From assembly GCA_000697475.1 (NCBI GenBank), contig JNEU01001176.1, positions 1 to 64,000 on the forward strand: DNA of 64,000 bases, read 5' to 3'. Position 1 is the stretch's first letter, and every line of letters starts with the position of its first letter. Below the pieces are notes generated by a model that saw only the letters and a program-made list of their open reading frames with translations, was not told the origin of the DNA and searched no databases. Origin of the DNA: Lichtheimia corymbifera B2541. Lineage: Eukaryota; Mucoromycota; Mucoromycetes; Mucorales; Lichtheimiaceae. A program made the position numbers and the translations under genes. This document shows, in pieces, positions 20,949 through 32,051 of this stretch.

Positions 20949-21536
20949 TTATATCGCATCATGGACTTCTTTTTCATCGGATGATCCAACCCACCCTGAT
21001 GCCCAATAAAATACAAAGAACAATGATACTGCTACTGCTACGTAAAAGCACATTTGTCGCTTATGTCGTGTCGAGATCATACGATTCATCCGGCCATACG
21101 ATTGTCGCATAGAGTTTCCTAAACCACCAAAGGCCTGATGCTGATATATAGTACATAGTGCGTGTCAGCCCTGAGTATGACAACACCATATTGACAACGC
21201 TACTTACCGAGTCTTCCAAGACGCTATCCTGGTTGTTCACGTCGTTGTGCATGTCGATTGTAATCTAGAAGCCAAAAGGAAATGAGTGGAGGGGACGCAA
21301 TGATAAAGCAACCACTTACATTCTTGAGAGCCGAGAGTTTGGAGCCTAGCTCATCCATTCGCACATCGTTTTGTTGTTCGAATACATAGCTGTTATCCTT
21401 ACTACTTGAGGATGGGTTGGCCCTGAAGAGACATATCAGCGTTTCGTGAGTCAATAAAAAGTCATATACATTACATTATATCTAACTTGGGAAAAGGGTA
21501 TCACACACACACGCACGCACACGCTGTGTTTCGCAT
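20949..21536 (-). CDS. BET1: BET1/SFT1-type Golgi SNARE
   Basis: Exons 21523-21536 (tentative), 21320-21422, 21208-21264 and 20949-21140; 121 residues. The SNARE motif reads NDVRMDELGSKLSALKNITIDMHNDVNNQDSVLEDS, with the zero-layer Gln in NNQ, followed by FGGLGNSMRQSYGRMNRMIS and a single C-terminal membrane span (CFYVAVAVSLFFVFYWASG). Unusually, about 18 luminal residues follow the span. Qc-SNAREs of this type drive ER-Golgi and intra-Golgi fusion. The 14-nt first exon is the weakest part: it supplies ATG and the right phase, but its donor (GTGTGC) lies in a CA/GT repeat. Whether it is BET1 or SFT1 cannot be told by eye. Confidence 0.85.
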
Positions 21537-21770
21537 TGAGCAAAAGTGGATAAGAGTGACCAAAAGCAGCCAATCACAAGGGAGCAAGTGGTGAAAGCCT
21601 AGACCATCAACAACTACAATGAATTCATTTTTATTCCATGGCTTGGTATCATGAAAGAAAGAAAACGACATGGATGACAAAGAAAGAGATGACTATTGAC
21701 AATGCGAATGGGGAGGTTGTTGAGGGGGGAGGGAGGAAGATGATAAAATAGGATGGAATGATGTTGCTAT

Positions 21771-23264
21771 TTACTTGGCTGCATGGATGAGATCTTGTCG
21801 TGTTTCAATCACCACAGGAGCACGGATACTTTTGCCTTCGACAATCTCTCGTAAACCTTCACCACCATACGTGACCCAAGGCGACAATTCAAATTGTTCG
21901 GGATCCCCTTCAACACGTCCACCTGCTGCTTCAATAAAGCGTACATGTTGAGCAATGATATCACGTCTTGAAGTTTCTGGACAATCAACACCTGCACCAG
22001 GGCCATTCTTGAGTGGCGAGAATTCATCCTTTCGGTCAATCTCAAGCACGGAAAATTGTTCGGCAAAAGGGAATACGTCAAACACAAAGCATTCAAGTTT
22101 CATTCCACTGTTGGTCTTGGGCACCACTTGTTCGCCGGTTTCCAAGTCGACATGCTTGATTTTCTTTTTTGCAATGTGATAAGCCAGTTGTGATGAAAAG
22201 GAAGGCACACGTTCCAAAAAGGCAGTAGAGAAAAAGTGATTGGCAATGTTGGCGGCACCAAAGGCAAGTGAACCATCCTCTCGACGTTTTTCAGAGACTT
22301 CCTTGGAGATTTCAGAGTATTCAACCACGCCATAACGTCCATCACGTACGCAAACGACACCCACAGGTTCCTCAGGAGCTGCTTTGGCTGCTACCTTGAC
22401 ACCACAATCGGTTCCTTTGCTCACACAGTACCCGATAAATACTGGATCCGCTACACGTGCAAGACAATTGTCCACACAATAACAATGGCTGTATTCGATA
22501 CCACGTTCCTTCAATGACTGGATCACACCTCTTGTCTGGATAGCTGAATAGATACCACCGTTACCATCTGGAGCCATGGCCACCTTGTGCTTATTCTCGA
22601 GCATGATTTTGCCGTCAAAGGTCAAGCATGGCAACGTGCCTTGCTGGAAAAAGATAACGTTTTCTTCATTGAGACCGAAAAAGCGGTTGGATTTGAAAAA
22701 GCTGTAGGTGGCGTCATGGGTAGGACCGGATGTCATGATGTACCATGGGATGATGCCTGCATTTGCATTGCTGCTGGGCTTACGATATTGACGTGCTAAA
22801 TCTTGCAGACGTAAAATGCGTTCGGCTTGCAATTGGAAAAGCGTCTTGCCTGATGGAAGATGAATATCATAGCATCCCTTGGGTGCACTGGATCCTAAAC
22901 GCGTGCCTTGTCCACCTGCCATCAAGATCACGGCCACTTTGCCTTCTGCTATTTGACGTAACCCCACCGTCTCCCATTCTGCACGCGTCTTGGCAGATGC
23001 TTTGATCACAGAGTCAAATACGTCCTCTGATAAGGGTTCAACCGAAGCCTCTTGACTCGTAGCATTGGCTGCTGCTGCATTGGTCACCGACAACTGGTAG
23101 ATCTCATTTACTCGCTCAACATTGATATCCGTCAGTTGCTGAAACAAATCGCGCTGCTCATCGTTTGACAGATCGTCAAAGAATCGAAAGACTTGGCCTT
23201 GACCCGCTTGTTCATATCGGTCCTTGAGAGCTTGTATATCAGAAGCTGCGATGCTGATTGTCAT
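21771..23264 (-). CDS. UAP1: UDP-N-acetylglucosamine pyrophosphorylase
   Basis: Intronless gene of 497 residues, the usual length for eukaryotic UAP1/QRI1. The enzyme makes UDP-GlcNAc from UTP and GlcNAc-1-phosphate, the precursor for chitin, N-glycans and GPI anchors. The nucleotide-binding signature LMAGGQGTRLGSSAPKGCYD is at about residues 113-133, followed by PWYIMTSGPTHDAT, FFQQGTLPCL, APDGNGGIYSAI and ECFVFDVFPFA, all conserved in the family. The ATG at 23262-23264 fits a cytosolic start. It runs in the same direction as the BET1, mL38 and tRNA-binding genes. Confidence 0.96.
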   Translation of the reverse strand: MTISIAASDIQALKDRYEQAGQGQVFRFFDDLSNDEQRDLFQQLTDINVERVNEIYQLSVTNAAAANATSQEASVEPLSEDVFDSVIKASAKTRAEWETVGLRQIAEGKVAVILMAGGQGTRLGSSAPKGCYDIHLPSGKTLFQLQAERILRLQDLARQYRKPSSNANAGIIPWYIMTSGPTHDATYSFFKSNRFFGLNEENVIFFQQGTLPCLTFDGKIMLENKHKVAMAPDGNGGIYSAIQTRGVIQSLKERGIEYSHCYCVDNCLARVADPVFIGYCVSKGTDCGVKVAAKAAPEEPVGVVCVRDGRYGVVEYSEISKEVSEKRREDGSLAFGAANIANHFFSTAFLERVPSFSSQLAYHIAKKKIKHVDLETGEQVVPKTNSGMKLECFVFDVFPFAEQFSVLEIDRKDEFSPLKNGPGAGVDCPETSRRDIIAQHVRFIEAAGGRVEGDPEQFELSPWVTYGGEGLREIVEGKSIRAPVVIETRQDLIHAAK

Positions 23265-25248
23265 TGGGGCGTGTGTGTGTATGGTGGTGGACGTTTTGAA
23301 GAGGGAGAGAAAGAAATGATAATCAATTCAGACATATATAAATAGAATTATATCTACCAGTAGCGCACTGAGTTTCTATTATACGATCGCTCGATCATTG
23401 TTACACCACGCCAAATGCCCTTGAACCTAATATTAGAAACGTCAATATCCATGCTTCATTGTCCATCCTTGCTGCTGCTGTTGCTGCACAAGCCTATCTA
23501 GGATAAAGAATAGCATTCATTCCATGACAAAGTGTTTAGAGGGATCTTGAGTTACCATGGCAACCATTCCCAAAGTGGAAGTACTTGGTTGCCATGACCA
23601 AAAGAGAGTGCCCAGGCCCCAATTACCCACTGTCTTTTTCATTGTCTCAATTTGCTGAATTGCAATTGTGGGGGGAACATGGATACATTTTTCATGATCC
23701 GAATGCCGGTTTAGGTAGCTTAGCAAAGCCTTCGCTTTCAATAATACAACTGTTGGTCTAACAGTGGACGAAGCCCATGCTTGTATGATTATCATTATGA
23801 AAATATGCCAACGACTACTTACACATCCATCCTTATTTTGTGGAACGTGAGCACAGCAACAACAAGTAATTTGAGTGATGCGATTGTTGGATGACCTTGT
23901 CTATTTCAGATCCTGATTTATGCGTGCACAATCAATCACATCAAGGATCTCTGTAAAGGCTCCCCATCAATCTATCAGCTCATCAACATCCTCAATAGAC
24001 ATTTCATCACTCTTTGTGGTCACAGCAGGAATTCCCACGCCCACCATGCAGATATAAACAAGATGGATGTTGTCGGCCCATCTCTATCTTCTTCCCATCA
24101 TCCTATAACCCTTTGATTGCTAACACCTTCAAAATCCCTTGGTTAGTAGCATGTTCGAGAGCCCTTTTTGTGAGCGATCCATGTACTCATATGTGTGAAG
24201 ATCTTTAGCCTTTCGTTGTTATTCTATTTGTCATTGTGATATTTGTTAGGCTCTTTGCTAAGGTAAAACCTAATCACCTCGCTTGATGAAGCATGTATTC
24301 ATACTGTACCATGGCTCTTTTGATGTAATTACCTTGCCAGATGCACCTGAAAAGTTGGGCTAGATGGCATATTAATATACAGCCCACATGGGGGTGGTAA
24401 AACATTCCCATCCCACCGGACCTCTATGCCCTATATACATCCAATTCCCCAATGTCTGACATGGCGAAACCTGGCGTCGTCATGGATAACGCAAGCTTGT
24501 TGAAGAAGGGTCAACAACCCAATAGTTGGAGGTGTATTATTCCAAGTGGTGGTAATCAACGACGTCCGTAAGGTGGTCCTGGCCGTGGTCGTAGCGGTCA
24601 TGGCGCACATTTTCCACCTCCACATCGGCAACAACATGCTGCTATTGAGCCCCCCACCTTCATTTCAGGCTTCCGTTTGGCAACCTACAAACTCCAAAAG
24701 ACATACAACAAGCAAACGAGAGAAGCATTCAAGGGAGTGCTGTGAGACTCCTCTGAGTGCTCGAACACTAATATCATCATCATCTTTCACAGACCTTTTC
24801 ATTAATGAAATGTTGCATCATTTTGCATTGGGCCCTATGTTGTCGATTGTATTGCTAGATTAAGTGTTGTACTGCTAAACCACTATTTGTACCGAGAGTT
24901 TTCACTAAGCTACCTTGAATCCCGTATTATGGATTATGAAAACTGTATTCATGAGCCCTCCCCCAACTTTTTTATTTTCAAACGCAAAGCACTGTACTAT
25001 CGACTATTGTTCTTTTTAAAAAGTCCGATCCCGAGGATCTCTCTCGCTTCTTATCTCTCAGGCACATGGCTAACAAGATGACGGTGAAACATCCACCCCG
25101 CATTCAAATCCGCAAATAGCCATTGATTAAGCGCGATTAAATTTATAATTCATTCTGTGTTGTCGCATACTATATTATAACTCTACATATCATTGTCTAA
25201 AAGGGTATACAAGGGCGCAAAGGATAATGGGTGGTTGTGGTGGTGTGA
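23265..25248. other. Intergenic with one candidate small gene
   Basis: About 2 kb. The part next to 23264 should hold the UAP1 promoter. A possible small + gene at 24452-24745 is listed separately. Otherwise there is no supported gene. Confidence 0.4.
24452..24745 (+). CDS. Candidate small Gly/Arg/Pro-rich gene, unknown
   Basis: A TATA-like CTATATAC (about 24431) precedes an ATG at 24452. The frame runs 38 codons to a TAA (24568) that coincides with a GTAAGG donor, then stays open in the same frame for 58 more codons (GPGRGRSGHGAHFPPPHRQQ) to a TGA at 24743-24745. Removing a 27-nt intron (24566 to the TAG at about 24592) keeps this frame; a longer intron ending at a TTTCAG near 24670 gives a different C-terminus. 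No family recognised and no homology evidence, so this is tentative. Confidence 0.3.
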
Positions 25249-26398
25249 TCAAGTAGGAGGATCGATCCGTGTATCCAAGTCAGCCAACCATTTCTCATCA
25301 AGATACCAAAGACCACGGCTAGAAAGTTCGTTTTTCTTGTCGGCACCAACCTACAAAGAAGAAGAGAGCTATGAGTTGACTAGAGGTATCATATCAAATA
25401 TATATACGTACTCGATAATTGGCATGCAAGATGTAAGGTTTCACACCTCGAGCACGAGCAATGTTGGAATCAAAATAGACCAATCCGTTTGGAAAGAAAG
25501 CGACATCCAATAGAGCAATCTGATCTGCGACGGAATCGATAATCCTGTTGATAGCGCCTTGCTGGGTCATTTTTTCGGGTGAGGTGTCCTGGAGATAGAT
25601 GGCTTGAGCGAGGAATCGTTTCATGGCATAGGTGGGTCGCATCAAGTAAAAGCCAGTATTGACTTCGTGATCAAAAGCGCCTTCCAATTGAAAGAGAGCA
25701 TCCAAATCCTGATATGGGTCCAATGACATGATGTAATCCACTGCCCCCGGTCGTAACCAAACAATATCCACATCAGAAAAGAGCACTGTTGTGTTGAGAT
25801 AGAGTAATTGTTGAACAATGATGGTTTTGGCGTGAGTGATGGCGCGATAGCGTGGCGAAAAGTAATCCTCAAACTCGGGAGAGGAGGGATCGTGAAACCA
25901 ATTTTCTGGAACCTGAGTCGCATGGTCTTGATAACCAGCTGCCACCATATGCTGATATAACTTATCATCCAAACAAAAGACCAAATAGTGCTGATCTTGC
26001 TGTGTTCGCTCCAGCGATTCGATCCAGTTGTATAGGTACTCTCGCATACCATAGTTGGCTGTTGCAATAACCAGTACATTATCCTCTCGTCGGTTGGCTT
26101 CAATCTTGGCTAGCACATCGGCACTTGGCTTCGGTAATGACTCTGGCACAATAACAGGGGTCGATTCGCCGTCATTCGTTGTTCCTGACACAGCATGCCA
26201 ATGGGGTCCTTGATTAGAGCATGTGCATTCAATGGTCTGTTCATCCAACGATAAAGCGGCCGACTCGTAGTGTGGTACCCATACTGGCTTTGGCTCGAAT
26301 TTAAGGGATGAGAGTATCAGAGCAACGGCCGCAATGATGAAAATAAGGGCACCAGTGATAATTAAACGTCGTCCTCGAAACCGATCCAAGAAGAACAT
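25249..26398 (-). CDS. Type II membrane glycosyltransferase (nucleotide-diphospho-sugar transferase family, GT77-like)
   Basis: Exons 25412-26398 and 25249-25350; 362 residues. A short basic cytosolic tail (MFFLDRFRGRR) precedes one membrane anchor (about 13-32), giving Golgi type II topology. The catalytic region has VLVIATANYGMREYLYNWI, KTIIVQQLLYLNTTVLFSDVDIVWLRPG with the metal-binding DxD (SDVD), FDHEVNTGFYLMRPT, INRIIDS and FFPNGLVYFDS, followed by a His near the C-terminus (YILHANY). This order matches the Nucleotid_trans family (PF03407 type), which includes galactosyl- and xylosyltransferases. Donor and acceptor sugars cannot be predicted. Confidence 0.85.
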
Positions 26399-27161
26399 AA
26401 TTTCCCACCATGTTGAGCGCTGTCCACTTTACAGAATCTATCTCATCGGCAAATCGGTCTAACTGGGTTTCATCACACACGAGGAATGGTTTGGTTGTGG
26501 ACCCCAAGTCATGCGTGCAATCCATAGCTTATCAGAGCCACGTGGCATTGTGAATAGCTAGATGATGATAGTCTTAGATACATCTTTACAATAAAATCAA
26601 CTAAGTTTATTATCTTTTTATCCATTCGCTGATGATGGTTTCAATGAATATGAGCGGGAGATCCTTTTATTTGACGCTGTTTTCTTCGTGAGAATATAAT
26701 AGGAATGTCCAATAATGCAAAGAAAGCATCTTTTATCTTGTGTCGAGGTTACATGTACCTTGCCCTGATTCCTGTTCCACACGGCCGGGACAAGCTATGC
26801 ATAATGAACCCCGCTATTGGATCACTCTTTCTTTGACAAACAATGATGCACAAGCATGACAATGAAAGTTGGCCTTCTCAATCGTGTAAACCCATCCCAA
26901 ACATGTCCCACACCACCCCATGTAAAAGTTACTGCATTATATGGTTCCTCATTTAATCAGGCCAAAGTTATTCTTCAAAGTACATGATATGGATCCAAAA
27001 GGGAAGCTTCTCGATATACAACAAAAGCCGGGCCGTCAAAAGTAAGGATTCCTCAAGACCTTCCAGCAATTCGATTGTTCCATTGATAACACCAACTATG
27101 GGAATACCAGCAGCATTTCCAGCAATGATGGTTCAAGTCCTTTGATTCTGGTATCCATGTA
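26399..27161. other. Intergenic, no supported gene
   Basis: About 0.76 kb upstream of the glycosyltransferase. No frame with recognisable motifs was found. Confidence 0.4.
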
Positions 27162-27443
27162 TTAATGCTTCTGGTGCTGGCACTGGTTGGATGACGTACG
27201 ATGAGCTGGTAGCAGTGGTGGTAAAAAATCATGCAACAACGGCATCAAATCATGGTGGCTGATAACCAAAGCAGCAGCCGGTGATGAGCATTGTCGTGCT
27301 TTCTCTTCCTTTTTCATATCGCTGCATAGCAACCAATTCCCAATTTGGCCAACGCAATCGAGTATACGCGCCATGTGTCGTTCAGCATGATTCAGCAATG
27401 CAAACGTGTGCGAGTCCAGCTTGTATTGAATGGCGACGGACAA
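27162..27443 (-). CDS. Uncertain ORF, possible 3' exon of a small gene
   Basis: A 93-codon frame without a clear ATG. The first half is amphipathic and protein-like (YKLDSHTFALLNHAERHMARILDCVGQIGNWLL), the second half polar with a His/Gln tail. An in-phase upstream exon could begin at the ATG near 27573, with a TAG acceptor just before the conserved-looking part, but no consensus donor was found. The divergent PHD gene's TATA box lies about 140 bp away. No family recognised. Confidence 0.3.
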   Translation of the reverse strand: MSVAIQYKLDSHTFALLNHAERHMARILDCVGQIGNWLLCSDMKKEEKARQCSSPAAALVISHHDLMPLLHDFLPPLLPAHRTSSNQCQHQKH

Positions 27444-27584
27444 GGATGGCCCACCCAGCTATTGATAGCAGTGAGTGCATACATACAAAAGTAAAGCTGC
27501 ATATGTTAATACGAAACCAAAAGTGCATGTTACAGGATTCGCGAGTGACAATGAACCTCCATCCAACAGTCACGAGCTTGAAAT

Positions 27585-27594
27585 CTATATAAAG
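27585..27594 (+). promoter_or_regulatory. TATA box of the PHD/ePHD gene
   Basis: CTATATAAAG about 180 bp upstream of the ATG at 27773, followed by a T- and C-rich leader. Confidence 0.45.
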
Positions 27595-27772
27595 AGCGAA
27601 TCCTCTGCGGTTTTTCCTTTGTACAAAAAAGAAAAAAAGTTGTGTCTCTGGCGGCGTTTTCTCTCGCCTTTCCCCCCTCCTCCCTTCCTCGTTAAAGTTT
27701 GAAAAGGGCAGTTGAAACCTGTCTTATCTTTCCGTGTGATATCCCAACAAAGAGAAAAAGAAAGAGGAAACC

Positions 27773-29341
27773 ATGATGATAGCTGACGAGGTACGAAAAA
27801 GCAAAAAAGTTATAGAGCTTGAGTGCCTGATACAACCCATGTAACACAAAAGGATACCTGCGCAATCTGTGACGACCCGGTGTCTACAACATCAAACCAA
27901 ATCATCTACTGTGATGGCAAAGGTATTAAGATCAAATGATGTCTAGGATGCCTATATTTATAAATACTTTTATCTTAGATTGCAACATGCCTGTACATCA
28001 ACGTAAGATGAAGACAATCGAATGAAGCTTGTGGATAGTTAGCATCAGTGACTTACACAATATATCATGCATAGGCTGTTACGGAGTGGCGGAAATCCCA
28101 GAAGGCGACTGGTTGTGCCAGCGATGTCGTGCAGCCAAATTCAGGAAACGAGTGGTACATACATATATACAAGCATGATGATCGTAGCAATGGTGCTGAT
28201 GATGAATATATGGTTATAGGTGGTGATTTGCTGCCCTATGCAAACTGGTCCCCTGAAACGATTAACCAGAGATTCCAATGAGTATATCCATGTTACTTGC
28301 GCTATGCTCAACAAAGATGTGCATCACCAAAATGGACCGTATACCCTGAGGAGAAGCGCGCTCAATCAATACGTACGTACAATATGCGGCATGAGAAGGT
28401 TCTTTTATGCTCAATGAACTTTTTTCTTTTATAGACATGCTACATCTGTAATAGAAAACAAGGTCTATGTATTGCATGTGGAGATAAAGGGTGCTCAAGG
28501 TAAGCAAGCAAGCGTTATCCAAGCGTCTGGGTTTTATGATTTGACTGACGTGATTATTTTTTAAAGGCATTTCCATGTAACATGTGGTGTGAATGCTGGT
28601 GTAATTACGTTGCGACCTTCAATGCCTGCGAATCAACCTCAGTTTTGTGTTCATCACTTGCCAAATGACCCTGCCAACGGGATAAAGAAAACGCTCACGC
28701 CGCCAACACCTACTGCACCACCACCACCACCGCCCATGGCCAAAACAGTACCTATGAAACGACCATTACACGAGAAGCAAGAACCTACTTTCTCCTTTCT
28801 TGGTGATAGCGAAGATTCGGATGATGCAATGAGTATGGCATTGGGACTAAAAGGTGCAAAGAAACAACATGTATCCAAGAATGACAATGAACGACCACCC
28901 AACAATTCCAATCGACCTTTTTTGGCATCACCACCACCACCACAACCAACAGCATTGAAAAAGAAGACCTCTTCCTCCGCAATTCATCCTTCCATAACAT
29001 CCACCACCAACACAGCAGCGCCTACTCCATCCCATCCATCATCAGAAGAAAAAGTATTAATAGCAGAGAAAAAGCTAGAGGAAGCAAATAAGGAGATCAA
29101 ACGGTTGAATGAAGAGCTGGAACGACATGAGAAACTACGGCAAAAGGTCGCCAAGATATTCATGTCACTCAACATATCAACCACCAATGGCACATTTCCG
29201 ACAAATGAGAATACCGAGCAGTATATCAATATCATGCATGAAACGCTAGAACGCATTGGACGACCTACCAATCAAGAATGGTCAGAAATTGCAAAGTTTT
29301 CAAAGGCATTGGCATTTCGTGGGCCTAGGCAACATCATTGA
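27773..29341 (+). CDS. PHD-finger plus extended PHD protein with C-terminal coiled coil (AF10/JADE-like reader)
   Basis: Seven exons: 27773-27790, 27853-27922, 27979-28002, 28075-28154, 28220-28372, 28435-28499, 28567-29341; 394 residues. The PHD finger (DTCAICDDPVSTTSNQIIYCDG ... [23 protein letters not shown]) is joined directly to an extended PHD (CPMQTGPLKRL, YIHVTCAML, TCYICNRKQGLCIACGDKGCSRHFHVTCG). This tandem is shared by the AF10/AF17, JADE and BRPF/NTO1 families, which read the H3 tail. No bromo- or PWWP domain follows; instead there is a Pro/Thr-rich linker and a leucine-rich coiled coil (about 295-345), the arrangement of AF10-type Dot1 cofactors. Two exons are only 18 and 24 nt. 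Confidence 0.88.
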
Positions 29342-30094
29342 TTGATCATGACTTACGTTTTCATTGTACACGCATACACGCACGTTCTCTCTCTCCTACC
29401 TGCACACTCTTTTACTCAGACAATGTTGATAATATCGATGACATTTCAACACGCTGATCAACTTTTTCCCATATCACATTCGCGTTCAACAGAAATCCTT
29501 TCTCTTTAAATCAATGCCCATCTCCTCCCATTCCCTTTTATAGCACACATATGGTTTATATTATATCAACCCCCATCCCCTTTTTCTCATCCCTTGCAAA
29601 AAGCTGTACATCTCTTTTTTTTGTATCATCATCTGTGCTTTAGGATACATATATTCATGTAACACGAAAAATCAAAAATATTACCTTAAAAGGAGGAAAG
29701 CTGAACACGTTCGTGCAACGTGATTGTGTTTTCTGTGCTCAATGTTTTTTTTTCCATCTAAATTGTCAGCATCATGGATCACTTTTGAAAAGAGCAACAG
29801 CGAGAGGAAGGGGGAAATAGCACGAAATAAGGCATCCTTGCGCATGATTCATGTACAATACCGTTATGGTAAGCGGCAATTGCAGGAACATCTGCTTTTA
29901 CTGCTACCAGTACTCCTCCCATTCTCCTTTATCTCCCTTGGTTTTTCATTTACTGGCACACAACTCCACTGACGCCCGACCCCGCTCTGTGCAACAAAGC
30001 CATCAAAGAGGTATATAAATGTGCGTCGCCTCCCATATTGTTTGTGTACAACCCCATCTTTGACTTTCCTTTCTACATACATCATTGCCGAAAA
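29342..30094. other. Intergenic, PHD gene 3' UTR and KNH1-like promoter
   Basis: About 0.75 kb. The first 350 bp are CT-rich and likely 3' UTR or terminator sequence. A TATA box near 30011 belongs to the next gene. No additional gene. Confidence 0.4.
30011..30020 (+). promoter_or_regulatory. TATA box of the KNH1-like gene
   Basis: GTATATAAAT lies about 80 bp upstream of the ATG at 30095, the best-placed TATA element in the window. Confidence 0.55.
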
Positions 30095-31071
30095 ATGAAG
30101 TCCATTCTTTTATGCGCTGCTGCCCTTTTGTCGACTGTGTCTGCTAAAATCACCGTAAGTAGCGTATTCGTATGATCCCATCTTATGCTAACGAGTTTAT
30201 TGACTCTTTTAGATTGTCACTCCCTGGGCCGAGACCACTTGGGTAAATAAAAAAACACAATATAGCTTTGCCTATTGTATAATAACATGGCAGTAGACGG
30301 CAGGTGGCCATGGTAACATCACTTGGACCTCTGAAAAATCAGATGCTTCTCAAGAATGCCAGATCCAATTGATGAACGGCAATGCCAGCAATGCAAAGTA
30401 AGTCCCATAAAATACCATCATTGGCTTGTTGTCCATTTGCTAATTATATTATCATAGCATGGTTGCATTCATCACCAGGTACTATTACTACAACGAGAGG
30501 GTACTATTACTCGACAATATTAAAACGCTGATTATTATAGCCCTGCATCACCTGTCAAATGTTCGGACAATCGATTCGACGTAAGTGAAAAAGACGACAC
30601 ACCATCCAATGGCACCATGCTTACATATATACCTCTCATTGTAGATTTATCCCTTGAACGATTTTGAATCCGGCAAATACTGGGTGCGTATTGGACAACG
30701 CGAATCCGACACATGGGCCTATTCTGGTGTCTTTAATTTCAAGGGAAATGGATCTGCTACTCCTTTGCATCAAGCCTGTAAGCGTTTTGTTTTCTGCCAA
30801 AGTGGCTCTTTTATCATCATGACTTATATGGATCATCAAATTGTACATAGCTACCTTTGACAACAAAGTCAGTGGTTCTTCATCCGTGGCTTCATCCACT
30901 GGCGCTGCTGCCAAGTCTTCGCAAGCTTCGTCTTCAGCATCAGCTTCGGCATCTGCAGGAAGCCAAGCCAATCAAGACATCGATACCAATGCTGCTACTA
31001 CCACCACTCACACTCAATGGGCTGTTGTTGCTGGCAGTGCTGTTGCTGCCGCCGTTGCACTGACCGTGTAA
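30095..31071 (+). CDS. Secreted GPI-anchored Ser/Thr-rich protein, KRE9/KNH1-like
   Basis: Seven exons: 30095-30154, 30213-30242, 30297-30397, 30458-30478, 30541-30580, 30645-30777, 30851-31071; 201 residues. The signal peptide (MKSILLCAAALLSTVSA) is followed by a Kre9/Knh1-type N-terminal domain: KITIVTPWAETTW, GGHGNITWTSEKSD, CQIQLMNGNAS, FESGKYWVRIGQ. Then comes a Ser/Ala-rich stalk (GSSSVASSTGAAAKSS...) and a hydrophobic C-terminus (WAVVAGSAVAAAVALTV) typical of a GPI attachment signal. The family takes part in beta-1,6-glucan-related wall assembly in yeast; in this lineage the glycan target is unknown. Two internal exons are 30 and 21 nt and are required for frame. Confidence 0.85.
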
Positions 31072-32051
31072 TGAAACTAGAATCATAATCAACCCTAATT
31101 TATATGATGTAGCTCCATGTTCACCTATATCTTGTTGCTAATATACAATTACATCCATTATGCTATAGACATGTCTAGCGTGATAGTTTTTCCATCCTGT
31201 GCAACATTATGATTACACATTCAATGCGCCGCTTTGTCCCTGTCATGGTCACCACGAATGGCTCGTTGTTCATGTAGACAATGGTCATGGAAACAATGCT
31301 TGGATTAAAAGAGCTTGTAATGATGCACAATGATCTGAACAAAGAAACCTTGATGAGAGTAAACATAAAGAGCCCCTTTTAGAATTTGTCTGGAAGACTT
31401 CGTCATTCCCGAATGCAGCAGGTTATTGAAATGCATCGACAGCTGATAAAGATTGCTCATCCCCAAACTTTTTAGAAGCTATCATATTGGGTACATCCAT
31501 GCTATGATTGCTGGTAGATTTAATTATGATGAATGCTTCGCAACATACTATCGCCAGGAATCCGTGTCCTCCTTTTTAAGCGCAATACAGTAATAACCTA
31601 CCCATTTCATTCGATTGTATCATCGATCGACCTCATAAGAGTATAACATGTATATACATACCCTGTACCAAAGAGTAGGAATTGCACAATGAAGTTTGTC
31701 GGCGATAAAACGTTCTCTTGTCAACAACATTACAAGGCCGTAGTCGGTCGCCGACAATATTGCAATGATGATACCACCGCTAAAAGCACTATGTGCTTAA
31801 CCATAACCAACGTGCTTTAAGGCTGTGATTCATGCCGTCGTGATGCCGTGATTGTTACTTGCAGATGGATACTACTACTACTACAATGATGCATATCCGG
31901 TTGAGCAGTGTGTACCTTTGTCTATCAAAGTTTTGTGTAACATGAAAAGCTATTTCTGTGGAGCGTTGCTATTTCGAGCACAAACACATTAATACTTTGG
32001 CTCTTGAAAAAGCTTTGCGTTTTCTTTTTCTTTTCCCAACACCCTTTTGTC
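31072..32051. other. Intergenic, no supported gene
   Basis: About 1 kb between two + genes. No frame with recognisable features; the stretch before 32052 is T-rich leader. Confidence 0.4.
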
